The position numbers were made by a program, and so were the translations under genes. A stretch of 64,000 nt of DNA from Microbacterium imperiale (GTDB taxonomy: Bacteria; Actinomycetota; Actinomycetes; Actinomycetales; Microbacteriaceae), in the NCBI RefSeq assembly GCF_017876655.1, contig NZ_JAGIOK010000001.1, forward strand, positions 1,178,001 through 1,242,000, written 5' to 3'. This document shows positions 1 to 8,845 of this stretch, piece after piece. The notes under the pieces are model-generated. The model was not told where the DNA came from. It saw only the letters and a list, made by a program, of their open reading frames with translations, and ran no database searches. How positions within the stretch are numbered: the stretch's first letter is position 1; every line of letters begins with the position of its first letter.

Positions 1-945
1 GACGACCCGACCTCCGGCCACGAGGACCGGCGCGACCTGCCCGTTCAGCGTCGGACCGATGCGCGGCGCGAGGTCGACGCCGCAGACCTCCGTGCGGTCG
101 GCGTACGAGAGGTAGTACTCGTCGAAGGGCGGCAGCGCGATGAGCGCACACTCGCTCCCCGGCGGCGGTCCCACCGCGGCATCGGGTGCCGCGAAGAGCC
201 CGGGCTCGATCTCGGCCACGCGGCCGGCGGCCGCCTCGGCGGCCCGTCGCGAGATGCCGATGGGCAGGCCCGCCCACCAGCGGAAGTCCTCCACGCGCGC
301 GGGGCCGTGCGAACGGACATAGCCCGCGAACATGTCGGCCAGCGGATCCGCGACGCCTCGCGCCGCCGGCAGCTCGTCGACCGCGACGAGGAACTGCTCG
401 CGGGTGGGTCCACCGGTGCGCGGCACGACCGGACCGAACGCGAGCACGCCGCGCACCGCGAGCGCCGAGAGGATGTGGTTGCCGCGCGACCCGGCCGGGT
501 CGATGCCCGCGTCCCGCAGAACCTCGGCGAACCCGTCGCGCGTCAGCCTGTTCCCACCGCGGAGCGCGGCGCGGGCGGCGCGCTCGGCCCGCGCCAGCAC
601 CGCGTCGTCAACGGCGAGCCCGCGCAGGATGCCGGCCGCCGCGCGCTGCTGCCGGTCCGCGGTGACCGCGAGCAGCGCGGGCAGGTCGACCGAGCGCACG
701 ATGTGCAGCGTGCCGCGCTGCGTCCACGAGCGCACGAGCGTGCCGTCCTCGAACGCCGCGTCGACCTCGCGCAGCACCGGCTCACCCGTGGTGCGCACGG
801 ACAGCGCCCAGCGACCGGCCCAGAACTCCTGAGCCTGCACCGCGAGCATGTGCCCGGCGGTGTCGGCCAGCGTGGACGCGGGCGCGCTGAGCAGGTGCGA
901 GCGCATCCGCTGGGCTGCGAACTCCGGCGTCGACATGCCGCTCAT
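1..945 (-). CDS. Winged-helix DNA-binding domain protein (AlkZ/YcaQ-like), 3' part cut by window edge
   Basis: An open frame of 315 codons without a stop runs from ATG at 945 (or the in-frame ATG at 936) off the left edge, so the C-terminus is missing. The protein begins MSGMSTPEFAAQRMRS and contains LAVQAQEFWAGRWALSVR and GTLVRSWTQRGTLHIV. The early VQAQ segment and the W(T/S)xRGTLHI segment are typical of the winged-helix family that includes the DNA glycosylase AlkZ/YcaQ and many uncharacterised actinobacterial proteins. A DNA-repair role is possible but not shown. It is transcribed divergently from the amino-acid transporter genes starting at 1094. I am confident it is a real gene and moderately confident of the family; the specific function is unknown. 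Confidence 0.8.
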   Translation of the reverse strand, partial: MSGMSTPEFAAQRMRSHLLSAPASTLADTAGHMLAVQAQEFWAGRWALSVRTTGEPVLREVDAAFEDGTLVRSWTQRGTLHIVRSVDLPALLAVTADRQQRAAAGILRGLAVDDAVLARAERAARAALRGGNRLTRDGFAEVLRDAGIDPAGSRGNHILSALAVRGVLAFGPVVPRTGGPTREQFLVAVDELPAARGVADPLADMFAGYVRSHGPARVEDFRWWAGLPIGISRRAAEAAAGRVAEIEPGLFAAPDAAVGPPPGSECALIALPPFDEYYLSYADRTEVCGVDLAPRIGPTLNGQVAPVLVAGGRVV

Positions 946-1093
946 CCTGCCGCATGGCGGGCGGTCGGCTCGCGGCATCCGCTGCACGTAATACAGGGAC
1001 GCGCAACACGATCGTCGTGCGTCCCGGGGGAGAATGGATGCAGCCGCCGGTGACAGCACGCCGATGTGCGGCATCCGCACCCGGAGGTACCCG

Positions 1094-1948
1094 ATGTCCC
1101 GCTCCCTCGTCCGCGCCGCCTCGGTCGGTGTCGCCGCCCTCGCGATCGTCCTCGCCGGCTGCTCGTCCTCGCCCGCACCCGCCGCCTCCGGCGACGCCGC
1201 CGGCGGGCCCGCCGCCGAGGATTACGTCACGCCGGGCAAGTTCACCATCGCCACCGGTGAGACCGCGTACGAGCCGTACTTCATCGACGACGACCCCGAG
1301 TCGGGCGAGGGCTTCGAGGCCGCCGTGGCATACGCCGTCGCCGAGAAGCTCGGGTTCGCGGCCGAGGACGTCGAGTGGGTCCGCACGAGCTTCGAGGGCG
1401 CGATCGCACCCGGACCGAAGAGCTTCGACGTCAACATCCAGCAGTACACGATCACCGACGAGCGCAAGCAGGGCGTCGACTTCTCGTCGCCGTACTACTC
1501 GGCGAGCCAGTCGATCGTCGCGCTGAAGGGCGGAGCCGCCGACGGCGTCGGCGACATCGCGGGTCTCGCCGACCTCACGATCGGCGCGATGGCGAACTCC
1601 ACGAGCGCCCAGACCCTCGAGCAGGTCGCCCCCGACGCCGAGGAACGTCTGTACAACTCCAACGAGGATGCCGTCGCCGCCCTCGGCGCCGGCCAGATCG
1701 ACGCGATCGTGCTCGACACCCCGACGGCCTACCTTGCGGTGAACTTCTACATCGAGAACTCGTTCTTCGTCGGTGAGCTGCCGAAGGCGGGCATCGAGGA
1801 CGAGTGGGGCCTGCTCCTGGCGAAGGACTCGCCGCTGACCCCCGCCGTGACCGAAGCCGTCGACGAGCTGCGCGCCGACGGCACCCTGGCCGAGCTCGAG
1901 AAGGAGTGGCTGTCGGGACTGACGGAGGGCGTGACGCTCCTCCAGTGA
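1094..1948 (+). CDS. Amino-acid ABC transporter substrate-binding lipoprotein
   Basis: 284 aa. A lipoprotein signal peptide (MSRSLVRAAS, hydrophobic core, LAGC lipobox) is followed by a bilobal type-3 solute-binding domain. FTIATGETAYEPYFI is the usual first strand, and the later DFSSPYYSASQSIVAL and ANSTSAQTLEQV segments fit polar amino-acid binding proteins. The start at 1094 is chosen because GGAGG lies about seven bases upstream and the signal peptide begins there; an in-frame ATG at 1034 would add 20 residues before the signal peptide. The permease and ATPase genes follow at once, making a three-gene importer. The ligand cannot be named from sequence; a polar or modified amino acid is the family expectation. 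Confidence 0.9.
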   Translation: MSRSLVRAASVGVAALAIVLAGCSSSPAPAASGDAAGGPAAEDYVTPGKFTIATGETAYEPYFIDDDPESGEGFEAAVAYAVAEKLGFAAEDVEWVRTSFEGAIAPGPKSFDVNIQQYTITDERKQGVDFSSPYYSASQSIVALKGGAADGVGDIAGLADLTIGAMANSTSAQTLEQVAPDAEERLYNSNEDAVAALGAGQIDAIVLDTPTAYLAVNFYIENSFFVGELPKAGIEDEWGLLLAKDSPLTPAVTEAVDELRADGTLAELEKEWLSGLTEGVTLLQ

Positions 1949-1956
1949 GAGCGGGC

Positions 1957-1962
1957 TAGCGT
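1957..1962 (+). promoter_or_regulatory. Possible -10 box for leaderless permease transcript
   Basis: TAGCGT lies six bases before the GTG start at 1969. The same spacing to a start codon recurs at several genes in this window, which suggests an internal leaderless promoter inside the importer operon. There is no clear -35 box. Confidence 0.4.
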
Positions 1963-1968
1963 CTATCC

Positions 1969-2814
1969 GTGACCACCTTCACTCCGAGCGCGCTCGAACT
2001 CGAGCGCCGCGCCTATCGGCGCGGCCGGGAACGCCGATCCGTGCTGATCGCGATCGCCTCGACGATCGCCTTCGCGGCCGTCGTCTGGGTCACCGTCATC
2101 AACACGAAGGGCTGGGCGACCGTCCAGCAGAGCTTCTTCGATCCCGAGGTCGCGCTGCAGGCGCTGCCCGAGGTGTGGAAGGGCTTCCTGGTCAACCTGC
2201 GCGTGCTCGCGTTCTCGGTGGTCACCGTCAGCGCGGCCGCCCTCGTGCTGGCGCTGCTACGCACCCTGCGCGGCCCGGTGTTCTTCCCGCTGCGGCTGCT
2301 GGCGGCCGCCTACACCGACCTCTTCCGCGGACTGCCGTTCGTCATCGTGCTGTACCTCGTGGGGTTCGGGCTGCCGACGATCCTCAACACCCGCATCGAC
2401 CCCGTGCTGCTGGGTGTGCTCGCGATCACGCTCACCTATTCGGCCTATGTCGCCGAGGTCGTGCGCGCGGGCATCGAGTCGGTGCATCCGTCGCAGCGGC
2501 TCGCCGCGCGGGCGCTGGGGCTGAGCTACCCGCAGACCCTCCGTCGCGTGGTGCTGCCGCAGGCGCTGCGCAAGATGACACCCCCGCTCATGAACGACTT
2601 CATCTCGATGCAGAAGGATGTCGGACTCATCTCGATCCTCGCCGCGTTCGATGCGATCGCCGAGGCCAAGGGCGTCGTCGCGACGACCTACAACTTCACG
2701 CCCTACGTCGTGGCCGGCGTGCTCTTCGTGCTGCTCGCGATCCCGACGATCCGCCTGACGGACTGGTACACCGCGCGACTGCGTCGCCGCGAGCAGACGG
2801 GATCGATCCTGTGA
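1969..2814 (+). CDS. Amino-acid ABC transporter permease
   Basis: 281 aa integral membrane protein of the HisM/GlnP class. After a charged N-terminal tail (about 20 residues) come hydrophobic segments beginning VLIAIASTIAFAAVVWVTVI. The EAA-type cytoplasmic loop reads AARALGLSYPQTLRRVVLPQ, where it would contact the ATPase. DLFRGLPFVIVLYLVGFGLP is the usual RG(L/T)P motif of polar amino-acid permeases. The start is GTG with no good Shine-Dalgarno site but a TAGCGT box six bases upstream. Its stop overlaps the GTG start of the ATPase, so the two are translationally coupled. Only one permease is present, so the channel is probably a homodimer. Confidence 0.92.
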   Translation: MTTFTPSALELERRAYRRGRERRSVLIAIASTIAFAAVVWVTVINTKGWATVQQSFFDPEVALQALPEVWKGFLVNLRVLAFSVVTVSAAALVLALLRTLRGPVFFPLRLLAAAYTDLFRGLPFVIVLYLVGFGLPTILNTRIDPVLLGVLAITLTYSAYVAEVVRAGIESVHPSQRLAARALGLSYPQTLRRVVLPQALRKMTPPLMNDFISMQKDVGLISILAAFDAIAEAKGVVATTYNFTPYVVAGVLFVLLAIPTIRLTDWYTARLRRREQTGSIL

Positions 2815-3563
2815 GCGAGATGATCGCGGTCACCGATGTGCTGCGGGCCAGCGGCATCCGCAAGTCGTTCGGCGACAAAGAGGTGCTGCGCGGCGTCGAC
2901 GTGTCGCTCGCGCGGCACGAGGTCGTCGCCCTGATCGGGGCGAGCGGGTCGGGCAAGTCGACGCTGCTGCGCTGCCTCGGGCTGCTCGAGCCCATCGACG
3001 ACGGCCAGATCCTGCTCGCGGGCGACGACATCTCCGACCCCCGCGTGGACGCGAACGCCGTACGGGCGCGCCTGGGTGCGGTGTTCCAGAGCTACAACCT
3101 GTTCCCGCACCTGTCGGTGCTTGACAACGTGACCCTCGCCTCGCGGGTCGTGCACCGCGTCCCGCGGCGCGAGGCCGAGGCGCGGGCTCGCGAGCTGCTC
3201 GCGCGGATCGGACTGGCCGACAAGGCCGGCGAGCACCCCGACCGACTGTCGGGCGGGCAGCAGCAGCGCGCGGCCATCATCCGGGCGGTCGCGACCGATC
3301 CCGAGGTGCTGCTGCTCGACGAGATCACCTCGGCGCTCGATCCCGAGCTCGTCGGCGAGGTGCTCGAACTCGTCCGCGACCTCGCGGAGGGCGGCTCGAC
3401 GATCCTGATGGCGACGCACGAGATGGCGTTCGCGAGGGATGTCGCCGACCGTGTCGTCTTCCTCGATCAGGGCACGATCGTCGAGGAGGGCCGGCCGTCC
3501 GAGGTCTTCGGCGCCCCGCGCGAGCCCCGCACCCGGGCCTTCCTGTCGCGCTTCCTCCCCTGA
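2811..3563 (+). CDS. Amino-acid ABC transporter ATP-binding protein
   Basis: 250 aa ABC ATPase of the polar amino-acid family (GlnQ/HisP type). It has Walker A GASGSGKST, Q-loop within GAVFQSYNLFPHLSVL, signature LSGGQQQR, Walker B LLLDEITSALDPELV and H-loop MATHEM. The D-loop neighbourhood reads DEITSALD where DEPTSALD is commoner; the catalytic Glu is intact. The GTG start at 2811 overlaps the permease stop; an ATG at 2820 is an alternative. It energises the importer formed with the two preceding genes. A long inverted repeat (3573-3644) separates it from the convergent folD. Confidence 0.93.
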   Translation: MSEMIAVTDVLRASGIRKSFGDKEVLRGVDVSLARHEVVALIGASGSGKSTLLRCLGLLEPIDDGQILLAGDDISDPRVDANAVRARLGAVFQSYNLFPHLSVLDNVTLASRVVHRVPRREAEARARELLARIGLADKAGEHPDRLSGGQQQRAAIIRAVATDPEVLLLDEITSALDPELVGEVLELVRDLAEGGSTILMATHEMAFARDVADRVVFLDQGTIVEEGRPSEVFGAPREPRTRAFLSRFLP

Positions 3564-3572
3564 GCCCGGTTG

Positions 3573-3644
3573 CTCCCGTCGACTCGTCACGATGTGCGGG
3601 TCCGGCGCGACCGGCATCCGCGATTCCCGGCGAGTCGACGGGAG
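3573..3644. terminator. Long inverted repeat between convergent genes
   Basis: Fourteen-base arms CTCCCGTCGACTCG (3573-3586) and CGAGTCGACGGGAG (3631-3644) are perfectly complementary. They enclose 44 bases that can also fold (GCGGGTCCGG against CCGG/CCGC). Placed between the transporter stop and the folD stop, it could act as a bidirectional terminator. There is no U-tract. Confidence 0.55.
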
Positions 3645-3654
3645 GAAGAGGGGG

Positions 3655-4536
3655 TCAGGCGGTCGCGCGCTCGGCGGCCTCGACGACGTTGGTCATCAGC
3701 AGGGCGACGGTCATCGGACCGACGCCGCCGGGGTTCGGGGAGAGGAAGCCGGCGACCTCGGCCACGTCGGGGGCGATGTCGCCGTAGACCTTCGACTTGC
3801 CGGTCTCGGGGTCGTTCTCGCGCGTGACGCCGACGTCGAGGACGGCCGCGCCCGGCTTGACGTCGGCGGCGGTCACGAGGTGCTTCACACCCGCGGCGCC
3901 CACGATGACGTCGGCCTCGCGCAGGTGCGCGCCGAGGTCGGCGGTGCCGGTGTGGGTGAGGGTCACGGTCGCGTTGATCTCGCGGCGGGTCAGCAGCAGT
4001 CCGATCGAGCGGCCGATCGTGACGCCGCGTCCGACGACGACGACGTTCTTGCCGGCGAGGTCGTACCCGTTGCGCTGCAGCAGCTCGATGACCGCGCGCG
4101 GCGTGCACGGCAGCGGCGTCGTGATGGGCTCGTTGACGTTGAGGACGAGACGGCCGAGGTTGACGGGGTGCAGGCCGTCGGCATCCTTCGCGGGGTCGAT
4201 GCGCTCGAGGATGCGGTCGGTGTCGAGGTGCTTGGGCAGCGGCAACTGCACGATGTAGCCGTGGCACGTCGGGTCGGCGTTGAGGCGATCGATGACCTCT
4301 TCGACCTCGGCCTGCGTCGACTCGGCGGGCAGCTCGATCTGGATCGAGTTCATGCCGATCGCCTCGGACTCGCGGTGCTTCATCCCCACGTACAGCTGGG
4401 ATGCCGGGTCGGCTCCGACCAGCACCGTCGCGATGCCCGGGGTCACCCCGCGGGCCGTCAGCGCGGCGACGCGCTCGGCCAGTTCGGTCTTGATCGCAGC
4501 GGCGGTGGCCCGCCCGTCGAGCTTCTGCGCGGTCAT
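3655..4536 (-). CDS. folD: Bifunctional methylenetetrahydrofolate dehydrogenase / methenyltetrahydrofolate cyclohydrolase
   Basis: 293 aa, the usual FolD length. It interconverts 5,10-methylene-THF, 5,10-methenyl-THF and 10-formyl-THF using NADP. The substrate region has [14 protein letters not shown], with the Tyr and the KxxxxxxxG lysine of the active site, then [13 protein letters not shown] and the conserved [13 protein letters not shown]. The cofactor loop is [16 protein letters not shown], and the C-terminus has [17 protein letters not shown], another family signature. A GGAGAA Shine-Dalgarno sits just before ATG 4536. It is downstream of glyA on the same strand, so serine-derived one-carbon units made by GlyA feed FolD. 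A strong hairpin at 4598-4631 lies between them and may lower read-through. Confidence 0.97.
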   Translation of the reverse strand: MTAQKLDGRATAAAIKTELAERVAALTARGVTPGIATVLVGADPASQLYVGMKHRESEAIGMNSIQIELPAESTQAEVEEVIDRLNADPTCHGYIVQLPLPKHLDTDRILERIDPAKDADGLHPVNLGRLVLNVNEPITTPLPCTPRAVIELLQRNGYDLAGKNVVVVGRGVTIGRSIGLLLTRREINATVTLTHTGTADLGAHLREADVIVGAAGVKHLVTAADVKPGAAVLDVGVTRENDPETGKSKVYGDIAPDVAEVAGFLSPNPGGVGPMTVALLMTNVVEAAERATA

Positions 4537-4597
4537 GTCGTTCTCCGTTCGAGGGGTCGCGGCCGCCCGGTCGCGGCCGCCGAGAACGTCCCGCCCA

Positions 4598-4631
4598 CGC
4601 GAGCACGCACCGTTCGGGGTGCGTGCTCGCG
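4598..4631. terminator. Perfect hairpin between glyA and folD
   Basis: Arms CGCGAGCACGCACC (4598-4611) and GGTGCGTGCTCGCG (4618-4631) pair over 14 bases around a GTTCGG loop. There is no U-tract. It may be a partial terminator or an RNA-stability element after glyA. The stem resembles the palindrome at 30313-30366. Confidence 0.6.
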
Positions 4632-4667
4632 GGAAGGATGCGCGCGCGGCGACCGGCGACGGCCGGG

Positions 4668-5942
4668 TTACTGCTGCAGGTCGGGGTACAGCGGGAAGGC
4701 GTCGGCGAGGGTCGCGACGCGGGCGCGCAGGGCCTCGAGGTCGGCGCCGGGCTGCAGCGCGAGCGCGATGATGTCGGCGACCTCGGTGAACTCGGCGTCG
4801 CCGAAGCCGCGCGTCGCGAGCGCGGGCGTACCGATGCGCAGACCCGAGGTGACCATCGGCGGGCGCGGGTCGTTGGGGACCGCGTTGCGGTTGACGGTGA
4901 TGTGGATCTCGTGCAGCAGGTCTTCGGCCTGCTTGCCGTCCAGCTCGGCGTCGCGCAGGTCGACCAGCACGAGGTGCACGTCGGTGCCGCCCGAGCGCAC
5001 GGCGATGCCGGCATCCGCGACATCCTGCTGCGTCAGACGCTCCGCGATGATCGACGCACCGCGCACGGTGCGCTCCTGGCGCTCCTTGAACTCCGGCGTC
5101 GCGGCGAGCTTGAACGCGGTCGCCTTCGCGGCGATGACGTGCATGAGCGGGCCGCCCTGCTGGCCGGGGAAGACCGCGGTGTTGATCTTTTTCGCCAGGT
5201 CGGCGTCGTTGGTCAGGATGATGCCCGAGCGCGGGCCGCCGATGGTCTTGTGCACCGTCGACGAGACGACGTGGGCGTGGGGCACCGGAGAGGGGTGCAC
5301 GCCCGCGGCGACGAGTCCGGCGAAGTGCGCCATGTCGACCCAGAGGTACGCGCCGACCTCGTCGGCGATCGCGCGGAACGCGGCGAAGTCGAGCTGGCGC
5401 GGGTAGGCCGACCAGCCGGCGATGATGACCTTCGGCTTGTGCTCGAGGGCGAGGCGGCGCACCTCGTCCATGTCGATGAGCGAGGTCTCGGGGTCGACGC
5501 CGTAGGCGACGATGTCGTACAGCCGGCCCGAGAAGTTGATCTTCATGCCGTGGGTGAGGTGGCCGCCGTGGTCGAGCGAGAGACCGAGCAGCGTGTCGCC
5601 GGGGCGGGCGATCGCGTGCAGCACGGCGGCGTTAGCGGTTGCGCCCGAGTGGGGCTGAACATTCGCGAACTCGGAGCCGAACAGCGACTTCGCGCGCGAG
5701 ATCGCCAGCTCCTCGGCGACGTCGACCTCTTCGCAGCCACCGTAGTAGCGGCGTCCGGGGTAGCCCTCGGCGTACTTGTTCGTGAGCACCGAGCCCTGCG
5801 ACTGCAGCACCGAGACGGGCACGAAGTTCTCGGAGGCGATCATCTCGAGGTAGCCGCGCTGGCGGTCGAGCTCGCGCTCGAGCACCTGGGCGATCTCGGG
5901 GTCGACCTCCGCGAGCGGGGCGTTGAAGTACGAATCGGTCAT
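4668..5942 (-). CDS. glyA: Serine hydroxymethyltransferase
   Basis: 424 aa PLP enzyme converting serine and THF to glycine and 5,10-methylene-THF. The start [20 protein letters not shown] leads into [20 protein letters not shown] and then [17 protein letters not shown], the classic N-terminal signatures. The PLP lysine lies in [15 protein letters not shown], and the C-terminal region has [17 protein letters not shown] 5942 is chosen because the family N-terminus begins there and GGAG lies about eight bases upstream, although the frame stays open further upstream. A ZTP riboswitch occupies the leader (about 6001-6074). Together with folD it forms a one-carbon module that would respond to ZTP, the alarmone of folate shortage. 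Confidence 0.98.
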   Translation of the reverse strand: MTDSYFNAPLAEVDPEIAQVLERELDRQRGYLEMIASENFVPVSVLQSQGSVLTNKYAEGYPGRRYYGGCEEVDVAEELAISRAKSLFGSEFANVQPHSGATANAAVLHAIARPGDTLLGLSLDHGGHLTHGMKINFSGRLYDIVAYGVDPETSLIDMDEVRRLALEHKPKVIIAGWSAYPRQLDFAAFRAIADEVGAYLWVDMAHFAGLVAAGVHPSPVPHAHVVSSTVHKTIGGPRSGIILTNDADLAKKINTAVFPGQQGGPLMHVIAAKATAFKLAATPEFKERQERTVRGASIIAERLTQQDVADAGIAVRSGGTDVHLVLVDLRDAELDGKQAEDLLHEIHITVNRNAVPNDPRPPMVTSGLRIGTPALATRGFGDAEFTEVADIIALALQPGADLEALRARVATLADAFPLYPDLQQ

Positions 5943-6000
5943 GACGATCTCCAGACGACGGCTTTCGGGACGGATTTCACAAGCAGAGAAGATTCCACAT

Positions 6001-6074
6001 CGGCCCAGGCGTGCGGTCGAATGCCGTGTCGGTCGCTCCCCGGTGGTGGCCCACCTCAACGCCAGTCGCGACGC
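6001..6074 (-). promoter_or_regulatory. ZTP (pfl motif) riboswitch upstream of glyA
   Basis: Read on the minus strand, the glyA leader has GTCGCGACTGGCG near 6073, then a GGTGG-gcca-CCACC hairpin, then GGGGAGCGACC, a short linker and CACGCCTGGGC near 6003-6013. This order and these words match the conserved core of the ZTP/pfl riboswitch: the GACUGGCG start, a hairpin followed by GGGGAGCGACC closing P1, and a downstream CGCCUGGGC pseudoknot partner. In known genomes pfl elements commonly control glyA, folD and purH. About 58 bases separate the aptamer from ATG 5942. No U-rich terminator is visible, so control of translation initiation seems likelier, but the expression platform was not resolved. 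Confidence 0.88.
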
Positions 6075-6079
6075 GTCCG

Positions 6080-6085
6080 AGCATA
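6080..6085 (-). promoter_or_regulatory. Probable -10 box of the glyA promoter
   Basis: On the minus strand TATGCT lies about six bases upstream of the start of the ZTP aptamer, so the transcript would begin directly with the riboswitch. No convincing -35 box is present. Confidence 0.5.
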
Positions 6086-6101
6086 ACCGATGCCGCGCTG
6101 G

Positions 6102-6107
6102 TACGCT
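6102..6107 (+). promoter_or_regulatory. Possible -10 box of the hexosaminidase promoter
   Basis: TACGCT is followed 12 bases later by the 21-bp operator-like site at 6120-6140, so a repressor bound there would sit just downstream of the transcription start. The glyA promoter runs divergently in the same 200 bp. Confidence 0.4.
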
Positions 6108-6119
6108 GGCCCGAATCGG

Positions 6120-6140
6120 TTTGTTAGGCCTCCTTACAGA
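6120..6140. promoter_or_regulatory. Operator-like site A, shared with the ROK repressor gene
   Basis: TTTGTTAGGCCTCCTTACAG (first 20 of 21 bases) ends ten bases before the hexosaminidase start codon. It matches the two sites upstream of the ROK regulator (16491-16511 and 16539-16559): TTTG(T/C)TAG, five variable bases, (C/T)TTAC and an A-rich end. Shared position and sequence suggest one ROK repressor controls both loci. Confidence 0.7.
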
Positions 6141-6150
6141 TGGGTACGCC

Positions 6151-7662
6151 ATGACGTCGCTGCCGCTCGTGCCTCTGCCCGCCGCCGTCACGTCCGCCGA
6201 CGGTCCGCCGTTCGCGCTCGACCGCGGCGTCCGCATCACCGGCGATGCCTCGGCTGCGGCTGTCCTGCACCGCCTCGTCGCCACCCGTACAGGCGTGCAT
6301 CTCGGGCACGCCGACGACGCGGACGCATCGGATGCGGCCCGGATCGCGGTCACCGTCGACGGCGCCGGCCCCGCGGAGTCGTACCGGCTCGCGGTGCGCC
6401 ACGACGGCATCGAGGTCCGCGGCGCCGACGCGGCGGGCCTCTTCTACGGCATCCAGACGCTCGGTCAGCTCATCACCGGCTCCGCCTCCGGCTGGACCGT
6501 GCCCGCGGTCGACATCGACGACGCTCCCCGGTTCGCCTACCGCGGTGTCATGCTCGACGTCGCCCGGCACTTCCACGACGTCGCGACGGTGACGGCGTTC
6601 CTCGAGCGCGCCGCGAGCCTGAAGTTCAACGTGCTGCATCTGCACCTGAGCGATGACCAGGCCTGGCGGCTCGAGCTGCACAGCCGCCCCGAGCTCACCG
6701 CGCGCACCGCCGCGGGCGCCGTCGGCGGCGACCCGGGCGGGTTGTACACACAGGCCGACTACCGCAGCATCATCGAGCACGCAGCCGCGCATCACATGAC
6801 CGTGGTGCCGGAGTTCGACATGCCGGGGCATACCCACGCGGTCGGGATCGCGTACCCCGAGGTCGCGGCAGCCCCGGCGCTCGAGGGGTGGGATGCCGCC
6901 GGCGGCCCGACCCCCGTCGCCGGCGAGGCCTACACCGGGATCGGCGTCGGCTTCTCGTCGCTGCGCATCGGCGACGACGCGACGGATGCCTTCGTCGCGG
7001 ACGTCTTCACCGAACTCGCGGCGCTGACCCCCGGCCCCTATCTGCACTTCGGCGGCGACGAGGCGCACGGCACTCCCCCGGCCGACTTCGCCGCATTCGT
7101 CGAGCGCACCTCGGCGCTGATCGCGAGCCTCGGCAAGACCCCGATCGCCTGGCACGAGGCCGGAGCCGCGGGCGATCTCGCACCCGGCACCGTCGGGCAG
7201 TACTGGAGCTTCGTCCGCCCCGCCGAGGGCGCGGCCGACAAGGCACGCGCGTTCGTGACCGCCGGCGGACGCGTCATCCTCTCCCCCGCCGATGCGGTGT
7301 ATCTCGACATGAAGCCCGATGAGACCGCCGCGCTCGGCCTGACGTGGGCGAACGGACCGACGAGCCTGGAGCGCGCGTACCGCTGGGAGCCCGCCGACGT
7401 CGTCGAGGGCCTGTCGGAGGACGACATCCTCGGGGTCGAGGCACCGCTGTGGACCGAGACGGTGCGCACCCTCGACGACATCGACGCATTGACCTTCCCG
7501 CGCATCGCCGCGGCGGCCGAGGCGGCCTGGTCGCCGCCGACCGGCCGCGCGCCGGGTCGCACCTGGGAGTCGTTCCGCTCGCGGGTGGGCGGACTCGGCC
7601 CGCTGTGGACGACGCTCGACATCCGCTTCCCCGCATCTCCGGAGGTTTCGTGGACTCTGTGA
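6151..7662 (+). CDS. Beta-N-acetylhexosaminidase (GH20)
   Basis: 503 aa. It has an N-terminal GH20b-like domain (about 1-125) and a TIM barrel containing [28 protein letters not shown] and HFGGDEAH. The Asp303-Glu304 pair in HFGGDEAH is the substrate-assisted catalytic pair of GH20. It would release GlcNAc (or GalNAc) from chitobiose or glycoconjugates. No signal peptide is seen, so a cytoplasmic enzyme acting on imported disaccharides is likely. ATG 6151 is chosen because an operator-like site lies just upstream, although the frame is open further up. The nagA start overlaps its end. The shared operator links it to the ROK-controlled importer at 11977-15233. Confidence 0.94.
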   Translation: MTSLPLVPLPAAVTSADGPPFALDRGVRITGDASAAAVLHRLVATRTGVHLGHADDADASDAARIAVTVDGAGPAESYRLAVRHDGIEVRGADAAGLFYGIQTLGQLITGSASGWTVPAVDIDDAPRFAYRGVMLDVARHFHDVATVTAFLERAASLKFNVLHLHLSDDQAWRLELHSRPELTARTAAGAVGGDPGGLYTQADYRSIIEHAAAHHMTVVPEFDMPGHTHAVGIAYPEVAAAPALEGWDAAGGPTPVAGEAYTGIGVGFSSLRIGDDATDAFVADVFTELAALTPGPYLHFGGDEAHGTPPADFAAFVERTSALIASLGKTPIAWHEAGAAGDLAPGTVGQYWSFVRPAEGAADKARAFVTAGGRVILSPADAVYLDMKPDETAALGLTWANGPTSLERAYRWEPADVVEGLSEDDILGVEAPLWTETVRTLDDIDALTFPRIAAAAEAAWSPPTGRAPGRTWESFRSRVGGLGPLWTTLDIRFPASPEVSWTL

Positions 7663-8804
7663 ACCACCTCGTGCACTCGGCACGACTCGTCGACGACGGC
7701 ATCGAGACCGCGGATGCGTGGCTGCTCGTCCGCGACGGCCGTGTCGCTGCGCGCGGCACCGGCGATGGGTGGCGCGACCGTGTCGCCGAGGCGCACGAGG
7801 TCACGGATGCCGTCGCCGAGGCCGGTCCGCGCGCCGTCCTGACCCCCGGGTTCGTCGACATCCACGGGCACGGCGGCGGCGGTGCCGCGTACGACGACGG
7901 CGCGGAGGCGATCCGCGCCGCCCGCGCTCTGCATCGGGCGCACGGCACGACTCGCGCCGTGATCTCGCTCGTGACCGCCTCGCTCGACGACCTGGCCCGC
8001 CGCGTGTCGACGATCGCCGACCTGGCCGAGACGGATGCCGCTGTGCTCGGGTCGCATCTCGAGGGACCGTTCCTCGATCCCGGCCACCACGGCGCGCACG
8101 ATCCCGGCCTCCTCGTCGCACCGGCGCCCGGCGCGGTCGACCGTCTGCTCGAGGCCGGGCGCGGCACCGTGCGGCAGGTGACCATCGCACCCGAGCTTCC
8201 CGGAGCGCTCGCGGCGATCGAGCAGATCACGGCGTCCGGTGCGGCGGCGGCGGTCGGCCACACCGACGCGGACGCCGATGTCACCCGCCGAGCCTTCGAC
8301 GCGGGCGCGACGATCCTGACGCACGCATTCAATGCCATGCCCGGACTGCACCACCGCGCGCCCGGCCCCGTCGGGGCCGCCACCGGCGACCCGCGGGTGA
8401 CGGTCGAGGTGATCGCCGACGGTGTGCACCTGCACCCCGACATCCTCCGCATCGTCTTCGCCGCCGCCCCCGGACGCGTCGCGCTCGTGACCGACGCCAT
8501 GGCGGCGGCCGGATCCGCGGACGGCGAGTACCTGCTCGGCGCGCTCCGCGTCCGGGTCGAGAACACCGTCGCCCGACTGGCCGACGGCACGATCGCCGGC
8601 TCGACCCTGACCCAGGATGCCGCCCTGCGCACGGCGATCGCCGCGGGCGTCGCGCTGCCCGAGGCCGTCCGCGCGCTCACCTCGACCCCCGCCTGCGCGA
8701 TCGGCCGTCCCGACCTCGGATCGCTTCGCCCCGGCGCCCCCGCCGACGCCGTGCTGCTGGATGACGCGCTGCAGGTGCGCCGGGTCTGGACCGGCCGGGT
8801 CTGA
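7650..8804 (+). CDS. nagA: N-acetylglucosamine-6-phosphate deacetylase
   Basis: 384 aa amidohydrolase converting GlcNAc-6-P to glucosamine-6-P and acetate. Metal-site HGHGGGG is at about residues 72-78, HLEGPFL gives Glu138, and further ligands lie in GHTDAD and THAFNAM. The catalytic Asp282 is in LVTDAMAAAGSADG, and the substrate histidine in DGVHLHPD. The start is GTG 7650, four bases after GGAGG and overlapping the hexosaminidase end by 13 bases; GTG 7659 is an alternative. Translational coupling places it in the GlcNAc pathway: hexosaminidase releases GlcNAc, a ROK or BadF-type kinase phosphorylates it, and NagA deacetylates it. No nagB is present in the window. Confidence 0.95.
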   Translation: MDSVNHLVHSARLVDDGIETADAWLLVRDGRVAARGTGDGWRDRVAEAHEVTDAVAEAGPRAVLTPGFVDIHGHGGGGAAYDDGAEAIRAARALHRAHGTTRAVISLVTASLDDLARRVSTIADLAETDAAVLGSHLEGPFLDPGHHGAHDPGLLVAPAPGAVDRLLEAGRGTVRQVTIAPELPGALAAIEQITASGAAAAVGHTDADADVTRRAFDAGATILTHAFNAMPGLHHRAPGPVGAATGDPRVTVEVIADGVHLHPDILRIVFAAAPGRVALVTDAMAAAGSADGEYLLGALRVRVENTVARLADGTIAGSTLTQDAALRTAIAAGVALPEAVRALTSTPACAIGRPDLGSLRPGAPADAVLLDDALQVRRVWTGRV

Positions 8805-8832
8805 GGCCGCCGGCGCGGCATCCGCGGGCGCC

Positions 8833-8838
8833 TAGAAT
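8833..8838 (+). promoter_or_regulatory. -10 box for a leaderless transcript
   Basis: TAGAAT is followed after seven bases by the ATG at 8846, with no Shine-Dalgarno in between. This is typical spacing for an actinobacterial leaderless mRNA. Confidence 0.55.
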
Positions 8839-8845
8839 TGCAGGC

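Noticed and set aside
6120..6140. DasR binding site in the GlcNAc gene region
   Set aside because: The sequence lacks the ACTGGTCTAGACCAGT-like dyad of DasR and instead matches the two sites at the local ROK gene.
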